From assembly GCF_902706285.1 (NCBI RefSeq), contig NZ_CACSKD010000024.1, positions 1 through 34,371 on the forward strand: a stretch of 34,371 nt of DNA, read 5' to 3'. Source of the DNA: Rhizobium sp. 18055. GTDB lineage: Bacteria > Pseudomonadota > Alphaproteobacteria > Rhizobiales > Rhizobiaceae. Position 1 is the stretch's first letter. Every line of letters begins with the position of its first letter. This document shows, one piece after another, positions 7,801 to 16,528 of the stretch. The translations under genes and the position numbers were made by a program. A model generated the notes under the pieces. That model saw nothing but the letters and a program-made list of their open reading frames with translations. It searched no databases and was not told the DNA's origin.

Positions 7801-8658
7801 TCAGGCCTTGCCGCGCCAGGGGACCAGCTTTTTCTCCAGCCAGCGCATTGCGAATTCGAACAGGATGGCAAAGCCGCCGATGACGAAAATACCCATCATG
7901 ACGATATCAGTGCGCAGAAAATTCGAGGCGTTCAAGACCATCTGTCCAACACCGGTCGACGCCGCGACCATCTCCGCGGCAACCAGCGTCGTCCAGCCGA
8001 CACCCATGCCGATCCTCAATCCGACAAGGATATCCGGAAGAGCCGCCGGAAACACAACAAAGCAAAGAAGCTGCAGCCGACTGGCGCCAAGCGCACGGGC
8101 AGCGTTGATCTGATCGGAGGATGCAGAGAGAACCCCGGCGCGCGCAGCCAGCGCCACCGGTGCAAAGCACGCAAGGAATATCAGCAATACCTTGGAGGTC
8201 TCGCCAATCCCGAACCAGATGATGACAAGCGGCAGATAGGCGAGCGGTGGCAGCGGTCGGTAAAACTCGATGAAAGGATCAAGCATCGCCCGGATCGCAG
8301 GGCTGATGCCCATGGCCAGGCCAACGGGAATTCCGATCAACGCGGCCAGCACAAAGGCGGAGATCACCCGGAAAAGGCTTGCGGTGATATGCTCCGCCAA
8401 GGGTGCGCCATCGATCTTGCCCTCCATGGCGTCCGTGAAGGCTTTCAGGATCGTTTCGAGCTTTGGCAGGAACAGCGGCTTGACCAGACCGAGATGGGTC
8501 ACGGCCATCCAGACTGCAAGCATGAAGAAGACAGTCAGCAGGCTGATCAGGCCCGTCTGAAAACCGGTCAACGGCGCGCTTCCGACGCGGGTTGTCTTGC
8601 GGCCCTTCCGTCCGGCAGCCTTTGTGACCAGCGGTTCGCTCGATGACGCCTGGCTCAT
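7801..8658 (-). CDS. tauC: Taurine ABC transporter permease
   Basis: The 285-residue inner-membrane protein has a cytoplasmic N-terminal extension of about 35 residues and about six membrane helices. The EAA-type loop for ATPase contact is NAARALGASRLQLL...FPAALPDILVGL. It belongs to the SsuC/TauC (BPD_transp_1) family. The start overlaps the tauB stop by 4 bases (ATGA). Substrate is assigned from context: TauA-like binding protein upstream and tpa/isf genes nearby. Confidence 0.88.
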   Translation of the reverse strand: MSQASSSEPLVTKAAGRKGRKTTRVGSAPLTGFQTGLISLLTVFFMLAVWMAVTHLGLVKPLFLPKLETILKAFTDAMEGKIDGAPLAEHITASLFRVISAFVLAALIGIPVGLAMGISPAIRAMLDPFIEFYRPLPPLAYLPLVIIWFGIGETSKVLLIFLACFAPVALAARAGVLSASSDQINAARALGASRLQLLCFVVFPAALPDILVGLRIGMGVGWTTLVAAEMVAASTGVGQMVLNASNFLRTDIVMMGIFVIGGFAILFEFAMRWLEKKLVPWRGKA

Positions 8659-9446
8659 GCTGCAACTCCCTCCGACATCTTGTCTCCCTTATGGATCGCG
8701 GCAAGAACCTCCTCCCGCACGGCAATGAAGTCAGGCGAGGACTTCACCGCACGGGCATCGCCGGAAGCGAGGAAGCGCCGGCTGAAATCCAGCGGCATCA
8801 CCTTTGCGATCCGTCCCGGTCTCGGCGTCATGATGATCAGCTTTGTCGCGAGGAAAATCGCTTCCTCGACATCATGGGTGATGAAGAAGGCCATCTTGTT
8901 CGTCTTCGCCCACACGCCCAGAATGAGTTCCTGCACCTGTTCGCGGGTAAAGGCGTCCAGCGCCCCGAGCGGCTCGTCCATCAGCAGCATGCGCGGATCG
9001 GCGGCGAGCGCCCTGGCAATGCCGACGCGCTGCTGCATGCCGCCGGAAAGTTCGTATATCTTCTTCTCGGCAAAGCCGTCGAGGCTCACGAGTTCAAGCA
9101 TGTGGCGTGCCCGCCGCAACCGGTCGGCCTTCGGCATGCCCTGCATTCGCAGCCCGAACGCGACGTTTTCCACCACCGAAAGCCACGGCATCAGCGCATG
9201 CCGCTGAAAGACGACGCCGCGATCGGCGCCAGGCCTGGTGATGTGTTCGCCATCGATAAGGATCGTTCCTTCCGTCACTGGCTGGAAGCCGGCTATGCAG
9301 GAGAGAAGCGTCGTCTTGCCACAGCCCGAAGCGCCAAGCGCCACCACGAATTCACCCGGCTCGATATCGAGATCGATCCGCGATAGGGCGACGACGCCGC
9401 TTTCGCCTTCGCCGTAGTGGACGCTCACATTGCGTATCTGAAGCAT
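8655..9446 (-). CDS. tauB: Taurine ABC transporter ATP-binding protein
   Basis: The 263-residue ATPase has Walker A GASGCGKT (38-45), Q-loop VVFQRHALMPWL, signature LSGGMQQR (133-140), Walker B LLMDE (154-158) and the switch histidine in FITHDVEEA. It belongs to the nitrate/sulfonate/taurine importer group. It lies 66 bases downstream of tauA and overlaps tauC, so the three genes form one leftward transcript tauA-tauB-tauC. Confidence 0.9.
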   Translation of the reverse strand: MLQIRNVSVHYGEGESGVVALSRIDLDIEPGEFVVALGASGCGKTTLLSCIAGFQPVTEGTILIDGEHITRPGADRGVVFQRHALMPWLSVVENVAFGLRMQGMPKADRLRRARHMLELVSLDGFAEKKIYELSGGMQQRVGIARALAADPRMLLMDEPLGALDAFTREQVQELILGVWAKTNKMAFFITHDVEEAIFLATKLIIMTPRPGRIAKVMPLDFSRRFLASGDARAVKSSPDFIAVREEVLAAIHKGDKMSEGVAA

Positions 9447-9512
9447 CTTGGCATCGCCCCCTTGAAAAGCTGCGCCGGACCGGAAGCCCGGTCCGGCCTG
9501 GAATAACCCGAC

Positions 9513-10517
9513 TTACTTGGCCGCCTTCACATACTGGTCAGTCACGAAGACCGAGTAATCAGGCGCGACATCTGTCACACGTCCGTGTTCTTTCAGGAAT
9601 TCCGCGGTCGACTGAAGCGCCTTGGCAGCGCCGCCGCCGAGCCAGGCTGCCGATGCCTGTTCCTCGAGCGTCGGAAACTTGTAGGCGGCCATGCCGGCCG
9701 GAACATCAGCCGCATTTGCGCCCGTCCACTTGACGACGGCTTTGACTTCCGGCGAGTCCGGGGTCCACGAAGCGCGGTTCTTGGCGTAATCCGCATCGTA
9801 GGCGGCGAGCAGCTTGACGAATTTCGTCATGAAATCGGCGTTGGCGCCGGCGAACTTATCCGTTGCGATGATGCCGTCGAACGTCGCCTTGCCTTTGGCC
9901 GCAAAATCGCCGGCACTGGCGATGACCGTGCCGCTTTTCTTGGCCACGTCGAGAACCGGCGCCCAGATGAACGTCGCGTCGATATCACCACGCTCCCATG
10001 CGGCGGCGATTTCCGGCGGGCGCATATTCAGGAGCTTGACGTCCTTAGACGTCAGGCCCGCTTCGGAGAGCGCGTACATCAGCTGATAATGGGAGGTCGA
10101 AACGAAGGGGACGGCAATGGTCTTGCCCTTCAGATCAGCGATCGTCTTGATGCCGCTGCCGTTGCGGGCAACGAGCTGTTCGGCATTGGCGATATCGTCC
10201 AGGATCCAGAACAGCTTGATCGGAAGGCCCTGCGATGCAGCCGCAGCAACCGGCGACGAGCCGGCTTCCCCGATATCGACATCGCCGGACGACATGGCGC
10301 GGATGACGTCACCGCCACCGCCGAACTTGACCCATTTGATCTTGTAGCCGGTTTCGGACTCCAGCTTTCCCGACTCCATCAGGACGCGGATGGGCGTCAT
10401 CATGTCCTGGTAGGCGAAGGTCACGCTCTTGTCCTCGGCGGAAGCGGTGAAGGAAACACCCATTGCGACGCTGCACGTCACAGCCAGGGACATAAATGCT
10501 TTGCTCAGGCGGTTCAT
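9513..10517 (-). CDS. tauA: Taurine ABC transporter periplasmic binding protein
   Basis: The 334-residue protein has a classic signal peptide ending TASA near residue 27. The mature part shows typical TauA features: VTFAYQDMMTPIRV, GDVDIGEAGSSP, and WERGDIDATFIWAPVLDVAKKSGTV, the last strongly TauA-like. It captures taurine in the periplasm for TauBC. AAGGAG lies 7 bases before the ATG. The divergent upstream region (10518-10715) contains CTGGCC repeats proposed as TauR sites. Taurine rather than another sulfonate is supported by tpa in the same cluster. Confidence 0.9.
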   Translation of the reverse strand: MNRLSKAFMSLAVTCSVAMGVSFTASAEDKSVTFAYQDMMTPIRVLMESGKLESETGYKIKWVKFGGGGDVIRAMSSGDVDIGEAGSSPVAAAASQGLPIKLFWILDDIANAEQLVARNGSGIKTIADLKGKTIAVPFVSTSHYQLMYALSEAGLTSKDVKLLNMRPPEIAAAWERGDIDATFIWAPVLDVAKKSGTVIASAGDFAAKGKATFDGIIATDKFAGANADFMTKFVKLLAAYDADYAKNRASWTPDSPEVKAVVKWTGANAADVPAGMAAYKFPTLEEQASAAWLGGGAAKALQSTAEFLKEHGRVTDVAPDYSVFVTDQYVKAAK

Positions 10518-10611
10518 GAATTCACTCCTTGAGGGACCGGAAAGACACCCGCATTAAGCGTGAAGCAAATGCCGTGCCGAAAGAGCCAGTTGCGGTGATT
10601 CCAACGGCCAT

Positions 10612-10658
10612 CTGGCCCAGTGGTATCACACTGGCCCCTTAATTGATTGCGTCTGGCC
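10612..10658 (+). promoter_or_regulatory. Candidate TauR operator: CTGGCC direct repeats between tauA and isfE
   Basis: CTGGCC occurs three times in one orientation: 10612-10617, 10631-10636 (extended to CTGGCCCCTTAA) and 10653-10658. The last two start 22 bases apart, about two helical turns. Related CTGG repeats with a 22-base step occur upstream of tpa. MocR-type TauR proteins are known to bind direct repeats of a CTGGAC-like core, so this is a plausible shared operator controlling tauABC and isfED. An overlapping inverted repeat CCAGTG/CACTGG (10617-10634) is also present. Confidence 0.5.
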
Positions 10659-10715
10659 CTCTCCGGCTTTGCCTCCCATCAGTAAACCGGTTCGAAATGC
10701 GATTCTGGAGATCCT

Positions 10716-11459
10716 ATGGACGCCCTGGCAATTTCGATGGTCACGATCGGTGCAGGCATGTTCCGGGGCGTGACAGGCTTTGGATATGCGATGGTTGCCT
10801 CGCTCGGCATTTCGGGCGCGCTGATGCTGCCGGCCCTCAGCGTCCCGTTCATTCTTTTCAATGATCTGATGCTGACGGGCTTCACCTTGCTCGATCGCAA
10901 GCATGGCTCGGTGGATTGGGTGGCGGGCCGCATCCTGCTTCTGTCCGGCCTGTGCGGCGCGCTCTGCGGCGGCTTGCTTGCGGCACGCCTCGATGAGAAT
11001 ACCGCGCGGGTGATGGTCGCCGGCGTCGTCGTTCTGGCGGCCTGTGTGGCGTTGATCCGCAACCCACCGGCTTGGCTCGCCAGCCGGCCTTTCGGCGTTC
11101 TGTTCGGCTTTTCCGTCGGGCTTCTGCTGTCAGCATTCGCGGTCGGCGGGCCGCTGGTCGCCGCCTGGCTATTGGCCGGCGGCACGCAGCGGCCCAACAT
11201 CCGGGGCACATTGGCCGTGTTCTTCGGTGTCATCGACCTCGCCAGCCTGCTCAGCCGGCTGTTCATCGGGACGATCGATGCACGATTGATGGGATTGCTT
11301 GCCCTCTACTGCCCGCTGACGCTTGCAGGCTTCGGTATCGGATATCTTCTCTCGCGGCGCATGGCACCGCACCACTGGCATCGCATCTCGTCCGCAGGGC
11401 TGGTGCTGATCGCCGTCATCGGCCTTGTCCAAGCCATCCACGCATTGCTCATCGTTTGA
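10716..11459 (+). CDS. isfE: IsfE-like TauE/SafE exporter, probably of isethionate
   Basis: The 247-residue polytopic membrane protein belongs to the TauE/SafE family (FRGVTGFGYAMVAS near residue 16 is the first-half signature). GGAG lies just before the ATG. It sits directly before the isfD-like reductase and divergent from tauABC. In Chromohalobacter and Klebsiella a TauE-type gene (isfE) in the same setting is proposed to export isethionate made from taurine. The family call is solid. The substrate is inferred from that gene order and could instead be sulfite or sulfoacetate. Confidence 0.78.
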   Translation: MDALAISMVTIGAGMFRGVTGFGYAMVASLGISGALMLPALSVPFILFNDLMLTGFTLLDRKHGSVDWVAGRILLLSGLCGALCGGLLAARLDENTARVMVAGVVVLAACVALIRNPPAWLASRPFGVLFGFSVGLLLSAFAVGGPLVAAWLLAGGTQRPNIRGTLAVFFGVIDLASLLSRLFIGTIDARLMGLLALYCPLTLAGFGIGYLLSRRMAPHHWHRISSAGLVLIAVIGLVQAIHALLIV

Positions 11460-11480
11460 TACCTCGAAAGGAAATACATC

Positions 11481-12242
11481 ATGTCCAAGATCGCCTTCAT
11501 CACCGGCGCGACCTCAGGCTTCGGCAAAGCGATCGCCCAACGCTTCGTGGCGGAAGGCTGGAATGTCGTTCTGACCGGCCGCAGAAAGGACCGCCTTGAC
11601 GCACTGGTAAACGAATTGGGCGGCGCTGCACGCGCCTGCGGCCTTTGCTTCGACATCAGGGACGAGGCAGCCACGAAGGACGCGCTTCGGTCGCTTCCAG
11701 CGGAGTTTCAGGCGCTCGACGCGCTGGTCAACAATGCAGGCCTCGCGCTTGGAACCGGCCCGGCCGACGCCTGCGATCTGGGCGAATGGAAGACGATGAT
11801 CGACACCAACGTGACTGGCCTCGTCACCATCACGCGGCTTCTTCTGGAGCGGTTGATCGCGCAGCACGGCCTTGTCGTCAACCTCGCCTCCATCGCGGCA
11901 AGCTGGCCCTATCCGGGCGGCAATGTCTATGGCGGTACAAAAGCCTTCGTCCGACAGTTCTCGTTGGGCCTGCGCAGCGATCTTTCGAGCCGCGGCGTGC
12001 GGGTGACATCGATAGAACCCGGACTTTCGGAAAGCGAATTCACCCTTGTGCGGACCGGTGGCGACAAGGCCGCCTATGACAAGCTCTATCGGGGCGCCAA
12101 GCCGCTGCAGCCGGAGGATATCGCCGAGACCATCTACTGGGTCTCCAGCCTGCCGGCACATGTCAACATCAACAGCGTCGAGATCATGCCGGTGAGCCAG
12201 TCCTGGGCACCGTTCCAGGTTCATCGCGAAACAGGCGCCTGA
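11481..12242 (+). CDS. isfD: IsfD-like sulfoacetaldehyde reductase (SDR family)
   Basis: The 253-residue short-chain dehydrogenase has the NADP(H) motif TGATSGFG (residues 9-16), NNAG, the catalytic Ser in NLASIAA and the active-site pair in YGGTK. It resembles the YdfG group, to which IsfD belongs. IsfD reduces sulfoacetaldehyde, the product of taurine transamination, to isethionate with NADPH. It lies 21 bases after isfE and converges on tpa. A 12-base-pair hairpin follows the stop. Because YdfG-like SDRs are broad, the specific role rests on context with tpa, tauABC and isfE. Confidence 0.8.
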   Translation: MSKIAFITGATSGFGKAIAQRFVAEGWNVVLTGRRKDRLDALVNELGGAARACGLCFDIRDEAATKDALRSLPAEFQALDALVNNAGLALGTGPADACDLGEWKTMIDTNVTGLVTITRLLLERLIAQHGLVVNLASIAASWPYPGGNVYGGTKAFVRQFSLGLRSDLSSRGVRVTSIEPGLSESEFTLVRTGGDKAAYDKLYRGAKPLQPEDIAETIYWVSSLPAHVNINSVEIMPVSQSWAPFQVHRETGA

Positions 12243-12254
12243 TCGGCCGAAAAA

Positions 12255-12284
12255 CGGAGGCTCCGTGTGGATACGGAGCCTCCG
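12255..12284. terminator. Bidirectional terminator between isfD and tpa
   Basis: A perfect 12-base-pair stem, CGGAGGCTCCGT (12255-12266) and its complement (12273-12284), closes a 6-base loop. Five A residues at 12250-12254 give a U-run after the stem for the leftward tpa transcript. It lies between two convergent genes and can serve both. Confidence 0.85.
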
Positions 12285-12312
12285 CTCGAAATCGAGGCAC
12301 GGCGGCGAAGGC

Positions 12313-13695
12313 TCAGCCGAAGACCTTCGTCAATGCCCGATCGACTGCCGCGGTAATGGCATCGATCTCCGCTGCCGACACGATCAGCGCCGGGCTGAAG
12401 CACAGGGTATTGTTCAGGCCCGGCAGGGACCGATTGGTCGCCCCGATGATGACGCCGTCGGCCATGCAGGCCGCGACCACCTCCTGAACCTGCTTTTCGC
12501 CAGCGGGTGTTTTCGATTGCCGGTCGGTCACAAGTTCCACACCGCAGAACAGGCCGACGCCGCGGACATCGCCTATGACCGCGTGGCGATCCTGCAGTTC
12601 CCGCAGGTTGGCGAGCATCCGCTCGCCCATACGGCTGGTGTTTTCCAGCAGGCCTTCCTCCTCGATGATCCGCATGTTTTCGAGAGCGGCAACGGGGCCC
12701 GCGACACACCCGCCGAACGTCGATATGTCTCTGAAGTAGGACAACGAATCCGACGGATCGTCCTTGAACAGGTTGAAGACCTTCTCATTGGTGACGGTGC
12801 AGGAAATCGCGGCGTATCCCGAAGCGACACCCTTGGCCATGGTCACGAAATCGGGCTCGATGGCATAATGCTGGTAGCCAAACCACTTGCCGGTACGCCC
12901 AACGCCGCAGACCACTTCATCGATATGGAGCAGAATGTCATAGCGCCGGCAGATGTCCTTTACCGTCTCCCAATAGCCTTCCGGCGGCACGATGACGCCG
13001 CCGCCAGCAGTGATCGGCTCGAGGCAAAGCGCACCGACCGTCTCCGGGCCTTCGCGCAGAATTACCTCCTCGATCGCCTGGGCAGCGCGCTCGCCATAGT
13101 CGGCAATGTCCCCGTATTGGCTCCGGTATTCGAGGCAGTGCGGGACTTCGACGAAACCGGATGGCATCGGACCATACTGCTCGCGCCGCTCCGGCTGGCC
13201 GGCGGCGGCAAGCGTGCCGAGCGTGGTCCCATGATAGTCCCGCTCGCGATAGAGGATCTTGTACTTGCGTCCGCCATGATGACGATGCGCGATCTGGCGC
13301 ACCATCTTGAAGACCTTCTCGTTGGCCTCGGATCCCGAGTTGGAATAATAGACGCGGCTCATGCCCGGCATCTTCTCGATGAGCTTCTGCGCAAAAAGGG
13401 CGCCGGGGATGGAACCGGCCGAGTTGGCAAAATAGTTCAGCTTGACGAGTTGATCGCGCACCGCGTTGGCAATGCTTTCGCGGCCGAAGCCTACATTGAC
13501 GGTCCAGACGCCACCCGATACCGCGTCGAGATACTCGCGGCCGGTCGCATCCCAGAGCTGCATGCCGCGGCCCTCGACGAAGATCCGCGGATCGACTGTT
13601 TCGAGGGCTTTGTGCTGCGTCAGGTGGTGCCATACATGGGCGCGATCAGCCTCGATGACGTCCCGGATGTCGTTGTGTTGAATGGCCGAGTTCAC
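12313..13695 (-). CDS. tpa: Taurine:pyruvate aminotransferase
   Basis: This is a class III PLP-dependent aminotransferase of 460 residues, counting from the GTG at 13695. The GTG is preferred over an upstream ATG because AAGGAGG lies 6 bases before it. Features seen are VWHHLTQHK near the N-terminus (characteristic of Tpa), GGVWTVNVGFGRES, YYSNSGSEANE, the PLP aspartate in HIDEVVCGVGRTGKW, and Lys288 (MAKGVASGY) as the Schiff-base lysine. It transfers taurine nitrogen to pyruvate, giving alanine and sulfoacetaldehyde, in the cytoplasm. The product would go to the IsfD-like reductase. The candidate TauR site lies 70-110 bases upstream. Confidence 0.88.
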   Translation of the reverse strand: MNSAIQHNDIRDVIEADRAHVWHHLTQHKALETVDPRIFVEGRGMQLWDATGREYLDAVSGGVWTVNVGFGRESIANAVRDQLVKLNYFANSAGSIPGALFAQKLIEKMPGMSRVYYSNSGSEANEKVFKMVRQIAHRHHGGRKYKILYRERDYHGTTLGTLAAAGQPERREQYGPMPSGFVEVPHCLEYRSQYGDIADYGERAAQAIEEVILREGPETVGALCLEPITAGGGVIVPPEGYWETVKDICRRYDILLHIDEVVCGVGRTGKWFGYQHYAIEPDFVTMAKGVASGYAAISCTVTNEKVFNLFKDDPSDSLSYFRDISTFGGCVAGPVAALENMRIIEEEGLLENTSRMGERMLANLRELQDRHAVIGDVRGVGLFCGVELVTDRQSKTPAGEKQVQEVVAACMADGVIIGATNRSLPGLNNTLCFSPALIVSAAEIDAITAAVDRALTKVFG

Positions 13696-13765
13696 AGTGT
13701 GCCTCCTTGAAGATGGACGCAACCGCATACCATAGGCTCCGGGACTTGTGGTCGCCCAACCCCTT

Positions 13766-13801
13766 CTGGCTCCATGGATTGTCGGTTCTGGACCCTACTG
13801 G
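13766..13801 (+). promoter_or_regulatory. Candidate TauR operator upstream of tpa
   Basis: CTGG cores occur on the plus strand at 13766, 13788 (CTGGACCCTA) and 13798. The first two are 22 bases apart, the same step as at 10631/10653; the last two are 10 bases apart. CTGGACCCTA is close to the CTGGAC-type repeat known for TauR. The site lies upstream of the tpa GTG and against the tauR stop codon. Confidence 0.5.
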
Positions 13802-13802
13802 C

Positions 13803-15371
13803 TCAGGCACCCGCGAGCGCCGGGCAGCTTGCCTGCGCGGGCAGATGACGTGCCGCGGCGGTCCCCTGCGGGCGCGCAAATGCCTCCACGATCGGCGCCA
13901 GCCGTATCAGTCCGGCCTCGATACGGTGCGTCGCTATCGAGCCAAAGCCGAGCCGGAAGAAGCGGCTGCCCTCGGCTGGATCGGCAAAAAAGATGTCGCC
14001 CGCCTCGACCAGAATGCCCGCTTCGCGCGCAGTCTCCGTCATGCGCCTGGCATCAAACCCCTCAGACCCCTCAACCCAGAAGCTTGTGGCTCCTTCGCCG
14101 CGCGTCAATCGGCAGGAGGGCATCAATTCGGGCAGCCGCTCGGCAACGAGGCGGGCGCGCTCCAGCATCACGGTTCCGGTCTTGTTGAGATGCTGACGGT
14201 AGTGGCCGAGCGCAATGAAATTCGCCAGGGCGCGCTGGTTGTTGGTCGGCGGATGGCGCAACATCAGCCGGCGCAGCACACGCAACTCATCGACGACCGG
14301 CCGCGGCGCGACGATGTAGCCCACCCTCAACCCCGGTGCCAGCACCTTTGAAAAGCTTCCGACGTAAATGACGCGCCCATTCGTATCGAGGCTTTTGAGC
14401 GAGGGAATATCGCCATCGCTTTCGATGGACAGATCGGCCTCGTAGTCGTCTTCGACGACAAGCACGTCTTCGCGGCTTGCGGCTTCCAGCAAAAGTCGCC
14501 GCCGCTCGATCGGCATGACCGCGGTTGTCGGGCACTGGTGGCTGACCGTCAGAAATGCCACGCTGCACCGGGCGAAACCTGCATCGGGCACCACGCCATG
14601 TCGGTCGAGGTTCAGCCGCACCATGTCCGACGTCGCAAGGCTGACCATGTTGCGGACATCGGGATATCCCGGATCTTCCACACCAGCGGCTGTCTGGCGA
14701 CCGACCAGCAACTGCACGAGCATGGATAACGCCTGCTGCGAGCCGATGGTCACGATAATCTCGCCCGGACCGGCAAAGATGCCGCGCCGCGGCAGGATCT
14801 GTGTCCTCAGCTGCTCGACGAGGTCAGGATCGTCGTCGTCGATCATATCCCCGGCCCAGCCCTGGATTTCCTTTACGCTGGATGCGGCGCGCACGGCCTC
14901 CCGCCAGTTGTTGATCGGAAACAGCGCCGGATCATACTGGCCGAACAGGAAAGGATAGGGGTAGTCCAGCCAATCGCGAGGCTTGCATATCTGCGGCAGG
15001 CTCGAAGGCTGGATGGCGAACCTCGCACGCCAGTCGCTGAATGTGTCGGCCTGCAGTCTGTCCGGCGCCGGGGCGGCACCGGCGGCAGCCACGAAAATCC
15101 CGCTCCGCTCCCTGGAGATCAGAAAACCTTCGTCCGTGAGTAATTGATAGGCAGTCGTTACCGTGTTGCGCGCAATTCCAAGCAGACCTGCAAGCTGGCG
15201 CGTCGAGGGCAACCGGGTGTTCCTGCTGAGAACACCGGTCTCGATCGCATTGACGATCATGCGGCGGATTTGCAGGTTAAGTGCCTGTCCGTCCTTGTTC
15301 AAAGCACCAAAGAGGCGCCGCCATGTGACGTCGGTCACGGATTGTGAACCCTGGGTTCTTGAAGCTTTCAT
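13803..15371 (-). CDS. tauR: MocR/GabR-type transcription regulator, TauR
   Basis: From the ATG at 15371 the protein has 522 residues. A GntR-type winged helix occupies about 30-95 (TRLPSTRQLAGLLGIARNTV), followed by an aminotransferase-like domain with VEDDYEADL and the PLP lysine Lys342 in GSFSKVLAPGLRVGY. MocR regulators of this type sense an amine through PLP. The adjacent tpa, tauABC and isfDE genes point to TauR, an activator of taurine genes. An open frame reaches 15665, but those residues overlap the LysR gene and are not TauR-like. Unlike the usual divergent layout, it lies upstream of tpa on the same strand with a 107-base gap that carries the proposed operator. Confidence 0.86.
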   Translation of the reverse strand: MKASRTQGSQSVTDVTWRRLFGALNKDGQALNLQIRRMIVNAIETGVLSRNTRLPSTRQLAGLLGIARNTVTTAYQLLTDEGFLISRERSGIFVAAAGAAPAPDRLQADTFSDWRARFAIQPSSLPQICKPRDWLDYPYPFLFGQYDPALFPINNWREAVRAASSVKEIQGWAGDMIDDDDPDLVEQLRTQILPRRGIFAGPGEIIVTIGSQQALSMLVQLLVGRQTAAGVEDPGYPDVRNMVSLATSDMVRLNLDRHGVVPDAGFARCSVAFLTVSHQCPTTAVMPIERRRLLLEAASREDVLVVEDDYEADLSIESDGDIPSLKSLDTNGRVIYVGSFSKVLAPGLRVGYIVAPRPVVDELRVLRRLMLRHPPTNNQRALANFIALGHYRQHLNKTGTVMLERARLVAERLPELMPSCRLTRGEGATSFWVEGSEGFDARRMTETAREAGILVEAGDIFFADPAEGSRFFRLGFGSIATHRIEAGLIRLAPIVEAFARPQGTAAARHLPAQASCPALAGA

Positions 15372-15501
15372 CGCATCCACGAAGCAAGGAACGGGCCAGT
15401 TTCCTCCTTGGCCCTGCTGCCGTGCGTCTGCAAACCCGCCGGCCGGTGGGGCATCCGACTCCGTCCTGGCCGGCAGGATGCTTGCGTCTCGGCCGGACAC
15501 T

Positions 15502-16419
15502 CTAGCGCTTCGCCGAATGCGCTTCCAGCAGGCAGTCTCGAAAGAGGCGAGCCGGATGGGAGAGCGTGCTGACGGGAAAATGCGCGACGCAAAGCGCAAT
15601 CTTGAAGCTGAGCAGATCGGCGCGCAATGGCCGCATCTGGCCGGCATCCACCCAAGTCTTCGCATAATGGCGCGGCAGAAAGCTGACGAAGCGTCCGCTT
15701 AGAACAAGATGCGCCAGACCTTCCATCGAGTAGGCGGTGGCGCTGGGCGCGTGCGCAAACAACGAGCTGTAGGCCGTCGCGATGGCATAACCCCGCCGGG
15801 CGTGCGCCTGGTTTGCAATCCGCTCGAGCGTCAGTTCCCGCGTTTCCGTCGCAAAGAGCGGGTGGGTGGCGCCGCAATAGAGGTTTTGCTCTTCGTAGAA
15901 AAGCTGCTGCAGGTGCACCGCCGCATTCATCGGCTGGTTCGGGACGATGGCGATCTCCATCTGCCGATTGAGAAGCGCACTCTCGATCTGGTTGGGCGGC
16001 ACCACGAGCAAGGTGACGTGCACGTCCGGGACCTCGCGGTTGAAAACATCGATGGCGGAATGGATCGCGCAGCGATCGTTCTCGACCACAGCATCGACCA
16101 TGCCGATCCGCAACTCGCCCGTCAGGCTGCCGCGCAGCACGCTGACTTCGCTTCGAAAATGCTCGAGAGCAGCAAAACACTTGACGATCTCGGCATAGAC
16201 CCTCTGTCCCTGCTCGGTGAGCGCGAAACCGGAGCGCCCCCGCTGGCAGAGTGTCAGCCCAAGACGCGTTTCCAGCGCCGCCATCTGCGCACTGATCGTC
16301 GACCGCGAAATCCCCAGCTCGTCCTGGGCACGCGTAAAGCCACCGTTCTCGACGACAGAGCGGAAGATTCGCAACTGCCGGAGATCGGCGTCGCTCAAGG
16401 GCGGGATGTGCAAAACCAT
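15502..16419 (-). CDS. LysR-family transcriptional regulator
   Basis: The 305-residue protein has an N-terminal helix-turn-helix (residues about 12-70; ENGGFTRAQDELGISRSTISAQ) and a C-terminal periplasmic-binding-like effector domain. It is divergent from the ureohydrolase gene with 109 bases between the starts, the classical layout for a LysR regulator controlling its neighbour. The inducer may be a guanidino compound, but that is inference. It is separated from tauR by 130 bases without a visible gene. Confidence 0.88.
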   Translation of the reverse strand: MVLHIPPLSDADLRQLRIFRSVVENGGFTRAQDELGISRSTISAQMAALETRLGLTLCQRGRSGFALTEQGQRVYAEIVKCFAALEHFRSEVSVLRGSLTGELRIGMVDAVVENDRCAIHSAIDVFNREVPDVHVTLLVVPPNQIESALLNRQMEIAIVPNQPMNAAVHLQQLFYEEQNLYCGATHPLFATETRELTLERIANQAHARRGYAIATAYSSLFAHAPSATAYSMEGLAHLVLSGRFVSFLPRHYAKTWVDAGQMRPLRADLLSFKIALCVAHFPVSTLSHPARLFRDCLLEAHSAKR

Positions 16420-16442
16420 GTTACGTTTGGAAAACCGGACGT

Positions 16443-16457
16443 GAAGTTTTATACTTC
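16443..16457. promoter_or_regulatory. Candidate LysR operator, GAAGT-N5-ACTTC
   Basis: A perfect inverted repeat, GAAGT / ACTTC with a TTTAT centre, lies in the divergent LysR-ureohydrolase region, 24 bases from the lysR start and 72 from the ureohydrolase start. This is the dyad shape and placement expected of a LysR-type site. Confidence 0.45.
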
Positions 16458-16528
16458 GATATTAGTGGACGTATCTCCCTGTGACAAGTTGCGACCAACA
16501 CTTATCCCGAAGAGCGTTGGAGGCTTCG

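Noticed and set aside
12265..13710. A 481-codon open frame on the plus strand
   Set aside because: It is the antisense of tpa, whose own frame has clear aminotransferase motifs, a strong ribosome site and a terminator. The antisense translation has no domain.
15372..15665. N-terminal extension of tauR by 98 codons
   Set aside because: The extension overlaps the LysR gene antisense-free region in another frame and is not MocR-like; the ATG at 15371 gives a normal N-terminus before the winged helix.
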